A DNA stretch of 57,106 nucleotides from an uncultured Collinsella sp. (GCA_900551815.1 URXE01000003.1:1-57106); one strand, 5' to 3'. Positions 8,784 to 17,603 are shown, counted from the stretch's first letter. The notes: generated from the letters alone by a model not told the origin. Numbers and translations: made by a program.

Positions 8784-9212
8784 TTAGGCCATCTTGTTGA
8801 GCATGTCGACACGGATCTGGTGACGGCCGCCGGCGTACTGGGCGCGCAGGAACTCGCGGGCGATCTTCTTGGCGACCTCGGTGCCCACAACGCCCGGGCC
8901 CATGGTGACCATGCGCGAGCCGTTGTGCTCGCGGGTCATGTAGGCGGAACGCTCGTCGGAAATGTTGGCGACGACCATGCCCTTAATCTTGACGGCGGCC
9001 ATATAGGAGCCGACGCCGTACTTATCGAATGCGAAGCCCTGGGAATCCTTGTGCTCCAGCAGGTCCTTGGCAACGGCGGTCGCGGAATCGACAAAGTCCG
9101 CGGCAGGGGTCTCGGAATAGTCGACGACCTCGTGACCGTCGGCGATGAGCATCTCCTTGATGGACTCCTTCATCGACATACCGTCGGCATCGGAAGCGAT
9201 TACAACCCTCAT
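8784..9212 (-). CDS. lacA: Galactose-6-phosphate isomerase subunit LacA
   Basis: 142 aa. Partner subunit of LacB. ISDERSAYMTREHN and the C-terminal YAGGRHQIRVDMLNKM are typical of LacA; unlike LacB the family lacks the active-site CGTG motif, here replaced by KYGVGS. AAGGAGG sits 5 nt before the ATG. It is the first gene of the lacA-lacB(-lacX-lacC) set, with DeoR-type sites and a 21-bp-period box upstream. Canonical lac operons continue to lacD, which is absent here. Confidence 0.95.
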   Translation of the reverse strand: MRVVIASDADGMSMKESIKEMLIADGHEVVDYSETPAADFVDSATAVAKDLLEHKDSQGFAFDKYGVGSYMAAVKIKGMVVANISDERSAYMTREHNGSRMVTMGPGVVGTEVAKKIAREFLRAQYAGGRHQIRVDMLNKMA

Positions 9213-9319
9213 GACATCCTCCTTGAGAGATACGCAGGTGCGTAGTTTCTGTTTGGAAGTGTTGAATCGCGTTCAGGTCCGGGCATCTGAATGTGCGGTT
9301 CTTCACTGTTCATGTTTAT

Positions 9320-9384
9320 TTGAACACATTCGAACAGTAACTGCAACAACTATTTGTTTATCTTTGTTCTTTTTTGAACAAATA
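9320..9384. promoter_or_regulatory. DeoR-type GAACA sites before lacA
   Basis: Two elements are seen: TTGAACACATTCGAACAGT at 9320-9338 and a palindrome centred on TTTTTT with GTTC/GAAC arms at 9363-9384. Both resemble sites before lacF (11202-11220 and 11285-11303) and one between deoR and galM (27559-27577), suggesting a common regulator. Confidence 0.55.
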
Positions 9385-9415
9385 CCGTTTACGGATGATT
9401 GCTAACCGTTTGGAT
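9384..9415 (+). promoter_or_regulatory. 21-bp-period direct repeat box (lacA)
   Basis: ACCGTTTACGG at 9384 and ACCGTTTGGAT at 9405, period exactly 21 bp. Orientation is opposite to lacA transcription, unlike most other copies. Confidence 0.45.
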
Positions 9416-9450
9416 TCAGGGAATGCCCGGCTTGTCACGTATTCAACAAA

Positions 9451-9487
9451 CAAAAAGGGCGGCCGAGAACGCATCTCGGCCGCCCTT
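9451..9487 (-). terminator. Terminator of the 9522-10553 gene
   Basis: A 14-bp stem (9455-9468 with 9474-9487) followed on the minus strand by TTTTTG, 35 nt after the membrane-protein stop. It insulates lacA from the upstream gene. Confidence 0.88.
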
Positions 9488-9521
9488 CTTACGGTTGGTT
9501 TTCCAAACATCGCTTTGCCGC

Positions 9522-10553
9522 CTACTCGGACTGTCCGCCCTTTTTGGCGTGCTTGGAAGGAGCGCTCAGAAAGCGGCCCGTCAGATAGTTCGCGGGACCG
9601 GAGATATCGATCCCCAGCAGTACGTGTCCCAGCCACAGGAACGCCACGAGCACCAGCAGCGGGATAACGCACGAAGTCACGATCATCACGATGACGCCTT
9701 CAATCAGATCGGTTACCTGCCGCACGATCTCATCGGTCATCTGCTTGGCGCCGCTGGTCACCGACGTAACAAGGCTCGATGCCCCATCAGTCAACTGCTC
9801 GAGCACGTTTTTGGACGCCGTGGTCTCGGATTTTTTCTTGTTCGATTTTGAGCTGGTCTCGGCTGACTTGTCCGTGGTGTCGGCCGCGTCCGCAGCGTCC
9901 GCAGCCTTTTGCTCATCTTGCTCAATACTTACGCGATACGTTTCATCGACCTTTTGCGACACCCATACGCTCGCGGGCACGAGCGCCATGCCGATCACGG
10001 CAACCACCAGTACGCGTGTCGCCACACGGCGCAGAACAGTGCTCGTGCTCCAGCGCCCGTGAATGCCGAGCGACACCGCAAAGAGCACCAACGCAAACGG
10101 GATTAAGATGCCCAAGCCAACCGACCACAAAATGGTTAGCAGGTATTTCTCGAGGTAGAGCACGGCAAGCACGATACCAAGGTTGCCTGAAAGCTGCGCG
10201 AGCTGCTCGGCAACCGGCGTTCCCGTATCACCCGGCAGCGCGGTAATGCCCGCAGACAGCGCCACGCACGAGGTCGTGAGCGCCAGTACGTTACCCTTCT
10301 TTTGGTCGATGACCTCGATGGTGGAGTCCCAAGTTTTGGTATCGGCGAAATGCGGACGAGCTACAAAGCCCGACAGCAGCGCCAGGACCACGAGCGCAAC
10401 GATAAAGCCAATCTGCAGCTTTTTGTTTGCGCACACGACATCGGACAGACTGGGCTGCAGCTCGGTTACCGTCGTGTGCTCGGTTATCTGGACAGGACGC
10501 CCATGAGCCATCTCGTGCGCGTCTCTTTTTTGTATTGACCCGTTATCCGGCAT
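9522..10553 (-). CDS. Integral membrane protein of unknown function
   Basis: 343 aa; I do not recognise a family. Hydrophobic segments are visible at about residues 46-66, in the ITALPG to LYLEKY region (about 105-140), LLTILWSVGLGILIPFALVL, VLVVAVIGMALVPASVWV, and near the C-terminus (GVIVMIVTSCVIPLLVLVAF). An Ala/Asp/Ser/Lys-rich charged stretch separates the last two. The start at 10553 has AGGAGG 8 nt upstream. It lies on the lac strand between lacF and lacA but is bounded by its own terminator and a repeat, so a role in sugar use is not implied. Confidence 0.75.
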   Translation of the reverse strand: MPDNGSIQKRDAHEMAHGRPVQITEHTTVTELQPSLSDVVCANKKLQIGFIVALVVLALLSGFVARPHFADTKTWDSTIEVIDQKKGNVLALTTSCVALSAGITALPGDTGTPVAEQLAQLSGNLGIVLAVLYLEKYLLTILWSVGLGILIPFALVLFAVSLGIHGRWSTSTVLRRVATRVLVVAVIGMALVPASVWVSQKVDETYRVSIEQDEQKAADAADAADTTDKSAETSSKSNKKKSETTASKNVLEQLTDGASSLVTSVTSGAKQMTDEIVRQVTDLIEGVIVMIVTSCVIPLLVLVAFLWLGHVLLGIDISGPANYLTGRFLSAPSKHAKKGGQSE

Positions 10554-10643
10554 TTGGATACCTCCTCAGTCCGGCGTTTAATTCGAAAGGAAGTATACCC
10601 ACCGAGCAAAAATCGAACGAGAGGACGAACGGAGCGCGCCAAG

Positions 10644-10686
10644 ACTGTCCCCAATGACTAGTCGTTTAAGAACGTCCCCAATGACT
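10644..10686. repeat. GGGGACGTTC repeat, partial copy
   Basis: The stretch shares ATGACTAGTCGTTTAAGAAC and the following GTCCCCAATGACTA with the palindrome at 5651-5707, but the left arm is cut to GTCCCCA. Confidence 0.6.
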
Positions 10687-10715
10687 ATCTCGGGATGAGT
10701 TGCGGAGAGGAGGAC

Positions 10716-10752
10716 AGAAAAAGCCCTGCCGCGGGTTTGCGGCAGGGCTTTT
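10716..10752 (-). terminator. Terminator of lacF
   Basis: A 14-bp stem (AAAAGCCCTGCCGC from 10719 with its complement ending at 10752) and a run of T on the minus strand, 28 nt after the lacF stop. Confidence 0.9.
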
Positions 10753-10779
10753 GGAAGGGGACTTGGTTGTGAGGGCTCG

Positions 10780-11118
10780 TTAGGCGAGCTTGGCCTCGAG
10801 CTCGGCGATGCGCTTGTAGGCATCGATGGTAAAGCGGGCCTGCTTCTCCAGGATCATAGTGGTCATGAGGGTGTCCTGAGCGTGAGCCATGATGAAGGTC
10901 ATCTCCATCTCGCCACCGCCGGCCTCCTGCGAAAGCAGCTTGGTCTGCGTGTCGTGGGCACCGATGAGCGCATCGCTGGCATCCTTGTGCAGCTGCTCGG
11001 CCTTCTCAAAGTCACCCTCGCGAGCAGCATCGAGCGCTGCAAGCAGATCGGTCTGGGCGTCACCTGCGTATGCGACAATCTCGAATCCAACCATCGAGAT
11101 TTCTTCTTTGGTTGCCAT
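10780..11118 (-). CDS. lacF: PTS lactose/cellobiose-family EIIA (LacF)
   Basis: 112 aa. Accepts phosphate from HPr and passes it to the EIIB domain of LacE-type permeases. GFEIVAYAGDAQTDLL and MAHAQDTLMT are typical, with H79 the expected phosphorylated residue. AAAGGA precedes the ATG. This is the only lactose-family EIIA in the window, while three LacE permeases (12695, 19228, 22448) lack an EIIA domain, so it probably serves all of them. It forms its own transcript, with a terminator after it and a DeoR-type site and 21-bp-period box before it. Confidence 0.95.
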   Translation of the reverse strand: MATKEEISMVGFEIVAYAGDAQTDLLAALDAAREGDFEKAEQLHKDASDALIGAHDTQTKLLSQEAGGGEMEMTFIMAHAQDTLMTTMILEKQARFTIDAYKRIAELEAKLA

Positions 11119-11201
11119 GTTGCGTTCCTTTCACATATGAACCAATGGAGAGCATCGCGTCCGGGCATACGCGCTGCGTTCTGTATGACAGAAACATTAA
11201 C

Positions 11202-11303
11202 ATTCAAACAAAAAAGAACAGCGCAAAACGTAATTTCGAGCTATGAACGGTCACTTTTCGTCCGTGAACGGTTTTTAAACCAATCTGAACAATATCGAAC
11301 ACA
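11202..11303. promoter_or_regulatory. DeoR-type GAACA sites before lacF
   Basis: ATTCAAACAAAAAAGAACA at 11202-11220 closely matches the deoR/galM site at 27559-27577. CTGAACAATATCGAACACA at 11285-11303 matches the lacA site at 9320-9338 in the form TGAACANNNTCGAACA. Binding by the DeoR protein at 26762-27526 is inferred. Confidence 0.55.
11241..11272 (-). promoter_or_regulatory. 21-bp-period direct repeat box (lacF)
   Basis: On the minus strand ACCGTTCACGG starts at 11272 and ACCGTTCATAG at 11251, period 21 bp, in the direction of lacF transcription. Confidence 0.55.
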
Positions 11304-11332
11304 ATTAGCGGAAACCCAAACAGACCCGCGCC

Positions 11333-12337
11333 CTAGCGCCAATCGCGCACCGTATCGCCCTCGACGAGCACGCCCGGAAACAGCATGTGCTCCACACCGG
11401 GTTCAACGCCCTCGGCGCCGGCAATCTTGTCGACCGCCCACATGCCGACGCGCTTGTTGTCAAAGCGCACCGTGGTCAGGCGACGGTCGGGCACGATATC
11501 GCCCAGGCTATCGTCAACACCCACCACGCTCACGTCCTGGGGCACGCACTTCCCGCGCGACTCGAGCCCACGGATGCAGCCGTAGGCCATGGCGTCGTTG
11601 GAGGCATAAATGGCCGTGCAGGTCGGATCATCCGCAAGCACCTGGCCGGCAGCATATCCACTCTGCGCCGTCCAGTCGCCGCGCACGAGCTGCGGGGGCT
11701 CAATGCCATGCGCACGCAATGTCTCACGCCAGCCTTCCTCGCGCCGCATGCCCGAAAGCGAGCGCTCGGGGCACGAGATAAAGTGCACGGTTTTGTGCCC
11801 CCGCCCCAGCAAGTACTCGACCACCTGGCGCGAGCAATCGAACTGGTCGTTATCGACCGTTGAACAGAGCGGGTGCTCCAACATCGTAACGAGCACCGTC
11901 TGCATGCCGGGCAGCGGCTCGAAGGTTCCAAAGTCCGCCGGCATGCGGTTCATAATCACAACCATGCCATCCACCGGCAGTGCGCTCATGCGCGACGATG
12001 CGCTCTCGAGGGTATACGGATGCCCGTCTGCTTTAGTGAGGGTGATGGCATAGCCATGTTTGTCGGCCGCTGCGGCAAAGCCCTCCATACGGTCGAGATT
12101 GCCGGTGCCGGTAATGTTGAACATGGCGACGCCGACGGTCTTAAACTTGCCGCGGCGCAGCGATCGACCGGCAAAATTGGGGCGATACCCCAGCTCGCGC
12201 ATGGCGGCACGCACGCGTTCCTTGGTCTCGGGGCGCACGCTGGGCGAATCGTGCACGGTGCGCGAGACCGTCTGCTCCGAGACGCCCGCGAGGCGCGCTA
12301 CGTCTTTGACGGATACCGATTTTTTAACAGCGGCCAT
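11333..12337 (-). CDS. LacI family repressor of lac module A
   Basis: 334 aa. N-terminal helix-turn-helix (about residues 9-33, GVSEQTVSRT) and a LacI/GalR ligand domain with GVDDSLGD near the C-terminus. Divergent from lacE1-lacG1; two operator candidates 120 bp apart lie between them, suggesting repression with possible DNA looping. The recognition helix starts EQ. The start at 12337 has only a weak AAGA upstream. Confidence 0.9.
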   Translation of the reverse strand: MAAVKKSVSVKDVARLAGVSEQTVSRTVHDSPSVRPETKERVRAAMRELGYRPNFAGRSLRRGKFKTVGVAMFNITGTGNLDRMEGFAAAADKHGYAITLTKADGHPYTLESASSRMSALPVDGMVVIMNRMPADFGTFEPLPGMQTVLVTMLEHPLCSTVDNDQFDCSRQVVEYLLGRGHKTVHFISCPERSLSGMRREEGWRETLRAHGIEPPQLVRGDWTAQSGYAAGQVLADDPTCTAIYASNDAMAYGCIRGLESRGKCVPQDVSVVGVDDSLGDIVPDRRLTTVRFDNKRVGMWAVDKIAGAEGVEPGVEHMLFPGVLVEGDTVRDWR

Positions 12338-12428
12338 AGGTCGATCTTTCTATGTCAACGATGCCATTGGTGGCACCTTGCGCAGTCATTTTTAACGCCT
12401 TCAAGTATATCCAACGCCTCCCCCACCA

Positions 12429-12460
12429 TACGCTCACCACCCAAAACCTACCGTTCACCG
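12429..12460 (+). promoter_or_regulatory. 21-bp-period direct repeat box (lacE1)
   Basis: TACGCTCACCA at 12429 (8 of 11 positions as in ACCGCTCACCG) and ACCGTTCACCG at 12450, period 21 bp. The first half is the weaker one. Confidence 0.45.
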
Positions 12461-12495
12461 ACATTTTTGCTTCCCCGAACGGCTTTTGTCGACCA

Positions 12496-12633
12496 AATGT
12501 TAACGTTGCCATTGCGCAAATACAGAGCCACCGGGCGGCTCAAACGTTTACGCATAAGGAATCGACGGTTCGCAGGCACAGGAACCACCGGTTCGCGTCT
12601 TTTTTTGTGTCGCAAAATGGCAACGTCAACATT
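12496..12633. promoter_or_regulatory. Two LacI-type operators before lacE1
   Basis: AATGTTAACGTTGCCATT at 12496-12513 and, inverted, AATGGCAACGTCAACATT at 12616-12633. They differ at one position when aligned. The distinguishing inner triplet is GCA. Centres are 120 bp apart; the second lies about 60 bp before lacE1. Confidence 0.75.
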
Positions 12634-12694
12634 TTGGCAACCGAACGCCAAAAGCTACCATCGTTGCTAACCCACCGACTCTTAGGAGCATTGC

Positions 12695-14461
12695 ATGGAG
12701 CAACTCATCGCCATCATCGAAAAGGGCCAGCCCTTTTTCAACGCGATCGCCCGCAACAAGTACCTCAAGGCGATCCGCGACGGCTTTATCTCCGTCATCC
12801 CCATCATCATCTTCTCGTCCATCTTCTGCCTGGTAGCCTCGGTCCCCAACATCTGGGGTTTCTACTGGCCCGATGACATCAACAACGCCCTGTGGAAGTG
12901 CTACAACTACTCCATGGGCATCCTGGCCATCGCCTGCGCCGCCACCACGGCCAAGCACTTCGCCGACGCTCAGAACCGCGATCTGCCCAAGAACAACCAG
13001 ATCAACTTCATCTCGTGCATGTGCGCGGCCATCATCGGCTTCTTGCTCCTTTCGAGCGACACCATCGCCACGGACGCTGCCAGCGGTTTCAACACCACCT
13101 ACCTTGGTTCCAAGGGCCTGCTGACCGCTTTCATCGCTGCGTTTGTGACCGGCATCATCTACAAGTTCTTCATTAAGCGCAACATCACCGTCAAGATGCC
13201 CGAGCAGGTTCCGCCCAACATCTCGCAGACCTTTAAGGACATCATCCCCTTCTCCGTCTGCATCACCGTCTTTTGGGTTTTTGACATCGTCTTCCGCGCT
13301 GCTTTTGGCTTCTGCTTTGCCCAGGGTGTCATCCAGGTGTTCCAGCCCCTGTTCACCGCTGCCGATGGCTACATCGGCCTCGCTGTGATCTACGGCGCCA
13401 TGAGCCTCTTCTGGTTCGTGGGCGTCCACGGCCCCTCGATCGTCGAGCCCGCCATCGCCGCCGCTCTCGTTGCCAACATGACCGACAACCTGGCCGCATT
13501 CCAGGCTGGCCAGCACGCTTCCGCTGTCCTGACCCAGGGTGCCCAGTACTTCGTCGTCTGCATGGGCGGCACCGGCGCCACGCTCGTCCTGGTCTTTATG
13601 TTCTGCTTCCTGGCCAAGTCCCAGGAGATGCGCGCCGTCGGTAAGGCCGCTATCGTCCCCGTGTGCTTTGCCGTCAACGAGCCGCTGCTGTTCGCCGCAC
13701 CCATCGTGCTCAACCCCGTCTTCTTTGTCCCGTTTGTCTTTGCCCCGATCGCCAACATCTGGATCCTCAAGATCTTTATCGACTTCTTGGGCATGAACGG
13801 CTTTATGTACACCCTGCCTTGGACCGTCCCCGGCCCCATCGGTACCATCATGGGCCTGGGCTTCCAGCCGCTCGCCTTTGTGATGCTCGCCCTTATCCTG
13901 GTCGTCGATTTCGTTCTGTACTACCCGTTCTTCCGCGCCTATGACGCCCAGAAGTGCGCCGAGGAGGCCGAGATCTCCCAGGAGGAGCTCGCCGCCAAGA
14001 ACGCCGAGAAGGCCGCCAAGCTTAACGATGCCTTCCAGGGCAAGGCTGACGCCAAGAGCGTTGCCGCCGGCGCTGCTGCCGAGGCCGTGAAGGCCGACGC
14101 TCCCGCCGCTGTCGCCACTGAGGCAACGACCACCAGTGACCTCAACGGCAAGCGCGTGCTCGTGCTCTGCCAGGGTGGCGGCACCTCGGGCCTGCTCGCC
14201 AACGCGCTGGCCAAGGCCGCCAAAGAGCGCGGCATCAATCTTGAGACCGCTGCCGAGGCCTATGGCAACCACGTTGACATGCTTCCCGACTTTGACCTGG
14301 TCGTCCTGGCCCCGCAGGCCGCCAGCTACCTGGCCGACCTGCAGAAGGACTGCGAGCGCGTGGGCAACAAGTGCGTCGCCTGCCGCGGCAAGCAGTACAT
14401 CGAGCTCTCCCAGAACGGCGATAAGTCTCTCGCCTTCGTAAGCGAGCAACTTTCGAAGTAA
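12695..14461 (+). CDS. lacE: PTS lactose-type EIICB permease, module A
   Basis: 588 aa. An EIIC domain of about 430 residues with many membrane helices is joined by an Ala-rich linker (about 430-480) to an EIIB domain. The phosphorylated Cys is C492 in VLVLCQGGGTSG. The EIIC signature GVHGPSIVEP and FAVNEPLLF are present. LacE-type permeases import and phosphorylate lactose or related beta-galactosides. No EIIA domain is present, so it needs LacF in trans. The start has TTAGGAGC upstream. The EIIB loop reads CQGGG where the other two copies have CAGAG, hinting at divergence. It is followed by lacG1 after 66 bp with a hairpin. Confidence 0.93.
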   Translation: MEQLIAIIEKGQPFFNAIARNKYLKAIRDGFISVIPIIIFSSIFCLVASVPNIWGFYWPDDINNALWKCYNYSMGILAIACAATTAKHFADAQNRDLPKNNQINFISCMCAAIIGFLLLSSDTIATDAASGFNTTYLGSKGLLTAFIAAFVTGIIYKFFIKRNITVKMPEQVPPNISQTFKDIIPFSVCITVFWVFDIVFRAAFGFCFAQGVIQVFQPLFTAADGYIGLAVIYGAMSLFWFVGVHGPSIVEPAIAAALVANMTDNLAAFQAGQHASAVLTQGAQYFVVCMGGTGATLVLVFMFCFLAKSQEMRAVGKAAIVPVCFAVNEPLLFAAPIVLNPVFFVPFVFAPIANIWILKIFIDFLGMNGFMYTLPWTVPGPIGTIMGLGFQPLAFVMLALILVVDFVLYYPFFRAYDAQKCAEEAEISQEELAAKNAEKAAKLNDAFQGKADAKSVAAGAAAEAVKADAPAAVATEATTTSDLNGKRVLVLCQGGGTSGLLANALAKAAKERGINLETAAEAYGNHVDMLPDFDLVVLAPQAASYLADLQKDCERVGNKCVACRGKQYIELSQNGDKSLAFVSEQLSK

Positions 14462-14472
14462 GTAACGCCCAA

Positions 14473-14502
14473 GGCCAGCCGACCATCCACAGCCGGCTGG
14501 CC
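14473..14502 (+). other. Intercistronic hairpin lacE1-lacG1
   Basis: GGCCAGCCG (14473-14481) pairs with CGGCTGGCC (14494-14502). There is no long T run, so it may adjust the lacE:lacG ratio by processing or partial termination rather than end the transcript. Confidence 0.5.
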
Positions 14503-14527
14503 CTTCGATTTAGACGATTGGATCATC

Positions 14528-15967
14528 ATGTCCGTTAACCCTGCTAGCGTCACCAACCCGCCTGCGCAGTTTCCCGAGGACTTTGTCTTTGGCGGTGCTA
14601 CCGCTGCCTACCAGGTAGAGGGTGAGACCCGCACTCACGGTAAGGGCAAGGTTGCCTGGGACGACTTCCTGGAGGCCCAGGGGCGCTTCTCCCCCGATCC
14701 CGCTTCGGACTTCTACAACCAGTACCCCGTCGACTTGGAGCTGTGCGAGGAGTTCGGTATCAACGGCATCCGCCTCTCCATCGCCTGGAGCCGCATCTTC
14801 CCCAACGGTACCGGCGAAATCAACCCCGAGGGTGTCCAGTTCTACCACGACCTCTTCGCCGAGTGCCACAAGCACCACGTTGAGCCGTTTGTCACGCTGC
14901 ATCACTTCGATACACCGCTGCCCCTCTTTGAGAAGGGCGACTTCCTCAACCGCGAGACCATCGACGCCTTTGTGGACTTTGCCACCTTCTGCTTTAAGGA
15001 GTACGCCGACCAGGTGACCTACTGGTTCACCTTTAACGAGATCTGGGCCGACGCCTCCAACACCTACATCGAGGGCACCTTCCCCGGCGGCGTCAAGGCG
15101 CATCTGGCCGAGGCTTTCCAGTGCGAGCACAACATGATGCTCGCCCACGCCAAGGCCGTGCTGGCCTTCCACAACGGCGGTTTTAAGGGCAAGATCGGCG
15201 TCATTCAGTCGCTGGAGTTTAAGTACCCGCTCAACGAGAACGACCCCGCCGACATCAAAGCCGCCAACAACGAGCACGTGCTGCAGAACCAGTTCTTGCT
15301 CGACGCCACCTTCCGCGGCGACTATGCCCCCGACACCCTTGAGTGCGCCAACCGCCTGGCTGCCGTCTCGGGCGGCACCATCGAGATCCTGGACGAGGAC
15401 CTCGAGATTATGCGCGAGGCCGCGCTCTACAACGACTACCTGGGCGTTAACAACTACCAGTGCCGCTTCTTGAAGGCTTACGACGGCGAGAACGACCTGC
15501 ACCACAACGGTACGGGCGAGAAGGGCACTGGCCGCTGGCGCGTTAAGGGTATTGGCGAGCATGTGAACAAGCCTGGCATCCCCACCACCGACTGGGACTG
15601 GATCATCTATCCCGAGGGCCTGTTCGATCTGCTCGTCTACATTAAGCAGCGCTACCCCAACTACAAGCAGATTTTCATCACCGAGAACGGCATGGGCTAC
15701 AAGGACCCCTACAAGGACGGTTTTGTGGACGATCAGCCGCGCATCGACTACATCGAGCAGCACCTGCGCTGGTTGCTCAAGGCCATGGAGGTGGGCGTCA
15801 ACGTGGGTGGCTACTTCCTGTGGAGCCTGCAGGATCAGTTCTCCTGGACCAATGGTTACAACAAGCGTTACGGCTTCTTCTACGTTGACTTTGAAACCCA
15901 GAAGCGCACGCCCAAGGCAAGCGCATACTGGTATAAGCACGTGGCGCAGACCCGTCGTCTGGACTAG
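14528..15967 (+). CDS. lacG: 6-phospho-beta-galactosidase, module A (GH1)
   Basis: 479 aa. GH1 enzyme that hydrolyses the phosphorylated beta-galactoside brought in by LacE. Acid/base Glu is in TFNEI and the nucleophile Glu in ITENG. The phosphate-binding loop SWTNGYNKRY keeps the Ser, Lys and Tyr that bind the 6-phosphate; the Trp after Ser is typical of 6-phospho-beta-galactosidases rather than glucosidases. Ribosome site is weak (ATTGGATC). It shares an operon with lacE1. Confidence 0.93.
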   Translation: MSVNPASVTNPPAQFPEDFVFGGATAAYQVEGETRTHGKGKVAWDDFLEAQGRFSPDPASDFYNQYPVDLELCEEFGINGIRLSIAWSRIFPNGTGEINPEGVQFYHDLFAECHKHHVEPFVTLHHFDTPLPLFEKGDFLNRETIDAFVDFATFCFKEYADQVTYWFTFNEIWADASNTYIEGTFPGGVKAHLAEAFQCEHNMMLAHAKAVLAFHNGGFKGKIGVIQSLEFKYPLNENDPADIKAANNEHVLQNQFLLDATFRGDYAPDTLECANRLAAVSGGTIEILDEDLEIMREAALYNDYLGVNNYQCRFLKAYDGENDLHHNGTGEKGTGRWRVKGIGEHVNKPGIPTTDWDWIIYPEGLFDLLVYIKQRYPNYKQIFITENGMGYKDPYKDGFVDDQPRIDYIEQHLRWLLKAMEVGVNVGGYFLWSLQDQFSWTNGYNKRYGFFYVDFETQKRTPKASAYWYKHVAQTRRLD

Positions 15968-16016
15968 CGGCTGGCGGGGTCGCCTGCCCACATAACCTGT
16001 CCCCATTTCTCAGCCA

Positions 16017-16056
16017 GGGGCGGCACGTCACACGGCGCGCCGCCCCCGACCTTTTT
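16017..16056 (+). terminator. Terminator of lac module A
   Basis: GGGGCGGC (16017-16024) pairs with GCCGCCCC (16039-16046), followed by CGACCTTTTTG. It lies 50 nt after the lacG1 stop. Confidence 0.7.
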
Positions 16057-16072
16057 GTTCAGGTCGGAAGCC

Positions 16073-16139
16073 GTTCGTCTCAATCTGTAACATCTAGCTG
16101 AGTTTTTTTTGGTCCTAGCTGTTACAGATTAAGACGAAC
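16073..16139. repeat. TCTCAATCTGTAACA palindromic repeat, copy 1
   Basis: A near-perfect hairpin about 65 bp long with ends GTTCGTCTCAATCTGTAACA and its complement and a T-rich centre. It lies between the convergent ends of lacG1 and the next LacI gene. Six related copies occur in the window. Confidence 0.8.
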
Positions 16140-16158
16140 AGGATTGCTCTTTCCGAAG

Positions 16159-16220
16159 AATCTAAATCTGTAACACGTAGCCCGCTTTTGACCGTCTACC
16201 TGTTACAAATCGAGACAAAC
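16159..16220. repeat. TCTCAATCTGTAACA palindromic repeat, copy 2
   Basis: Second subtype, with ACACGTAGCCCGCTTTTGACC in the middle; arms TCTAAATCTGTAAC and GTTACAAATCGAGA. It is adjacent to copy 1. Confidence 0.75.
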
Positions 16221-16230
16221 GGAGTAGGAC

Positions 16231-17268
16231 CTAACCCCGTATGTCCCTAACAGTCGAGCGTTCGACCAGCGTACTCGGCACATGAATCGCCTCGATAGAC
16301 GAGCTCTCTCCAATCGCCGCCTCAAACGCAAGCTTACCGACACCGCGCAAATCAAATCGCAGCGTCGTCAGCCGATTGTGAGGAACAAGTCCCTCGAGTG
16401 CGTCGTCGATACCAACCACGCTCACGTCGTCGGGCACGGACAGGCCCGCGTTCTCGAGCGCGGCGATAACGCCCAGCGCCATCTGGTCATTTGCCGCAAG
16501 CACGGCAGTCGGCGCCTGCGACCCGCCGGCAAGCACCTCGGCCGCAATCCGCTCGCCCATGGCGTACCCACTGTCCGCACTCCAATCGCCACGCAGCATC
16601 GGAGCGGCATCGACATGAGCACGACCCAGCGTATCGCGCCAACCGGCCTCACGAAAACGCGAGGAAATCGAGTTTTCCGGACCCGCCACAAACCGCATAT
16701 TCGAGTGACCATGTTCCAGCAGATAATTGGTCAACAGCTCGCACGAACCATACTGGTCGGAGTCGATCGTCGTGCAGCGCGGATGCGCATACATGGACAG
16801 GATGACCGTTCGCACTCCCGGCTGGGGAACAAACTCCTCAAAATCGGGAGCCATGCGGTTCATGTTGAGAATCATGCCGTCGACGGGTCGCTCGACCATG
16901 CGGCGCGAGGCATCGGCAAGTGCATAGGGCTTGTCGCCGCCCATCTCGATCATAGTGACGGCAAAATCGTGCTCGCGCGCCGCTTGCATGATACCCTCGA
17001 GCGTCGCCAGGTTACCGACACGTGTGATGTTGTACATGCACAGGCCAATAGAACGATACGACCCGCCGCGCAACGCCGCTCCAGCAAAATTGGGACGAAA
17101 GCCCAGCTCTTCCATGGCGGCCAGCACACGCTTGCGCGTCTTTTCCGTCACGTTGGGCATACCGTTGACCACGCGAGACACAGTCTGGCGGCTCACGCCA
17201 GCGAGCGCCGCAACCTCTGCCGCGCTCGCCGAACGACCATTCCTTGTCTGCTGATCCATGCCTTCCAC
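16231..17268 (-). CDS. LacI family repressor of lac module B
   Basis: 345 aa from a GTG at 17268 with CAGG 5 nt upstream; ATG at 17259 is possible, while the ATG at 17316 has no ribosome site. The helix-turn-helix reads GVSRQTVSRVVNG, and the LacI ligand domain follows with GIDDALEG near the C-terminus. Divergent from lacG2-lacE2, with three operator candidates between. Most similar by eye to the galKT regulator. It ends at the palindromic repeats that separate it from module A. Confidence 0.88.
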   Translation of the reverse strand: MEGMDQQTRNGRSASAAEVAALAGVSRQTVSRVVNGMPNVTEKTRKRVLAAMEELGFRPNFAGAALRGGSYRSIGLCMYNITRVGNLATLEGIMQAAREHDFAVTMIEMGGDKPYALADASRRMVERPVDGMILNMNRMAPDFEEFVPQPGVRTVILSMYAHPRCTTIDSDQYGSCELLTNYLLEHGHSNMRFVAGPENSISSRFREAGWRDTLGRAHVDAAPMLRGDWSADSGYAMGERIAAEVLAGGSQAPTAVLAANDQMALGVIAALENAGLSVPDDVSVVGIDDALEGLVPHNRLTTLRFDLRGVGKLAFEAAIGESSSIEAIHVPSTLVERSTVRDIRG

Positions 17269-17317
17269 GCTAACCTGCTTCCCAACTATTCCCCGCGCCC
17301 ATGGCGCATCGTACATA

Positions 17318-17490
17318 CATTGATAACGTGCTCATGATACCCGAGCCATATACCACAACATGAAAACTTCTGTCAATCAAAACCGCTTACCGAACAAATA
17401 CAACCGTTCGCGGCTGTTTGAAGTTGTTTTGTTTCTATACATCCCAGCCGGATGTTAACGTGCTCATTGTCAAATGTTCACGTGCTCATT
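17318..17490. promoter_or_regulatory. LacI-type operators before lacG2
   Basis: GATGTTAACGTGCTCATT at 17451-17468 and AATGTTCACGTGCTCATT at 17473-17490 lie 22 bp apart centre to centre. A weaker copy, ATTGATAACGTGCTCATG, is at 17318-17335 near the regulator's start. The distinguishing triplet is AGC. Confidence 0.75.
17382..17413 (+). promoter_or_regulatory. 21-bp-period direct repeat box (lacG2)
   Basis: ACCGCTTACCG at 17382 and ACCGTTCGCGG at 17403, period 21 bp, 38 bp upstream of the first strong operator. Confidence 0.55.
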
Positions 17491-17603
17491 TTGGTTCTAA
17501 TCATTTTAAGATAGTGTTTATCGGGCTTTTTCACCGCTGAACGCTAACCAGGGAGCCTCCTGAGCGCAAACGCACAATATCGAACAGCGAGACGAGAGGG
17601 TGT

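Noticed and set aside
12626..14449. 607-aa open frame on the minus strand opposite lacE1
   Set aside because: It mirrors the codons of a clear LacE gene, has Gly/Asp/His-rich low-complexity content and no ribosome site; a shadow of G+C-rich coding DNA. The same applies to the long frames opposite lacG1 (14510-16006) and lacE3 (22502-24040).
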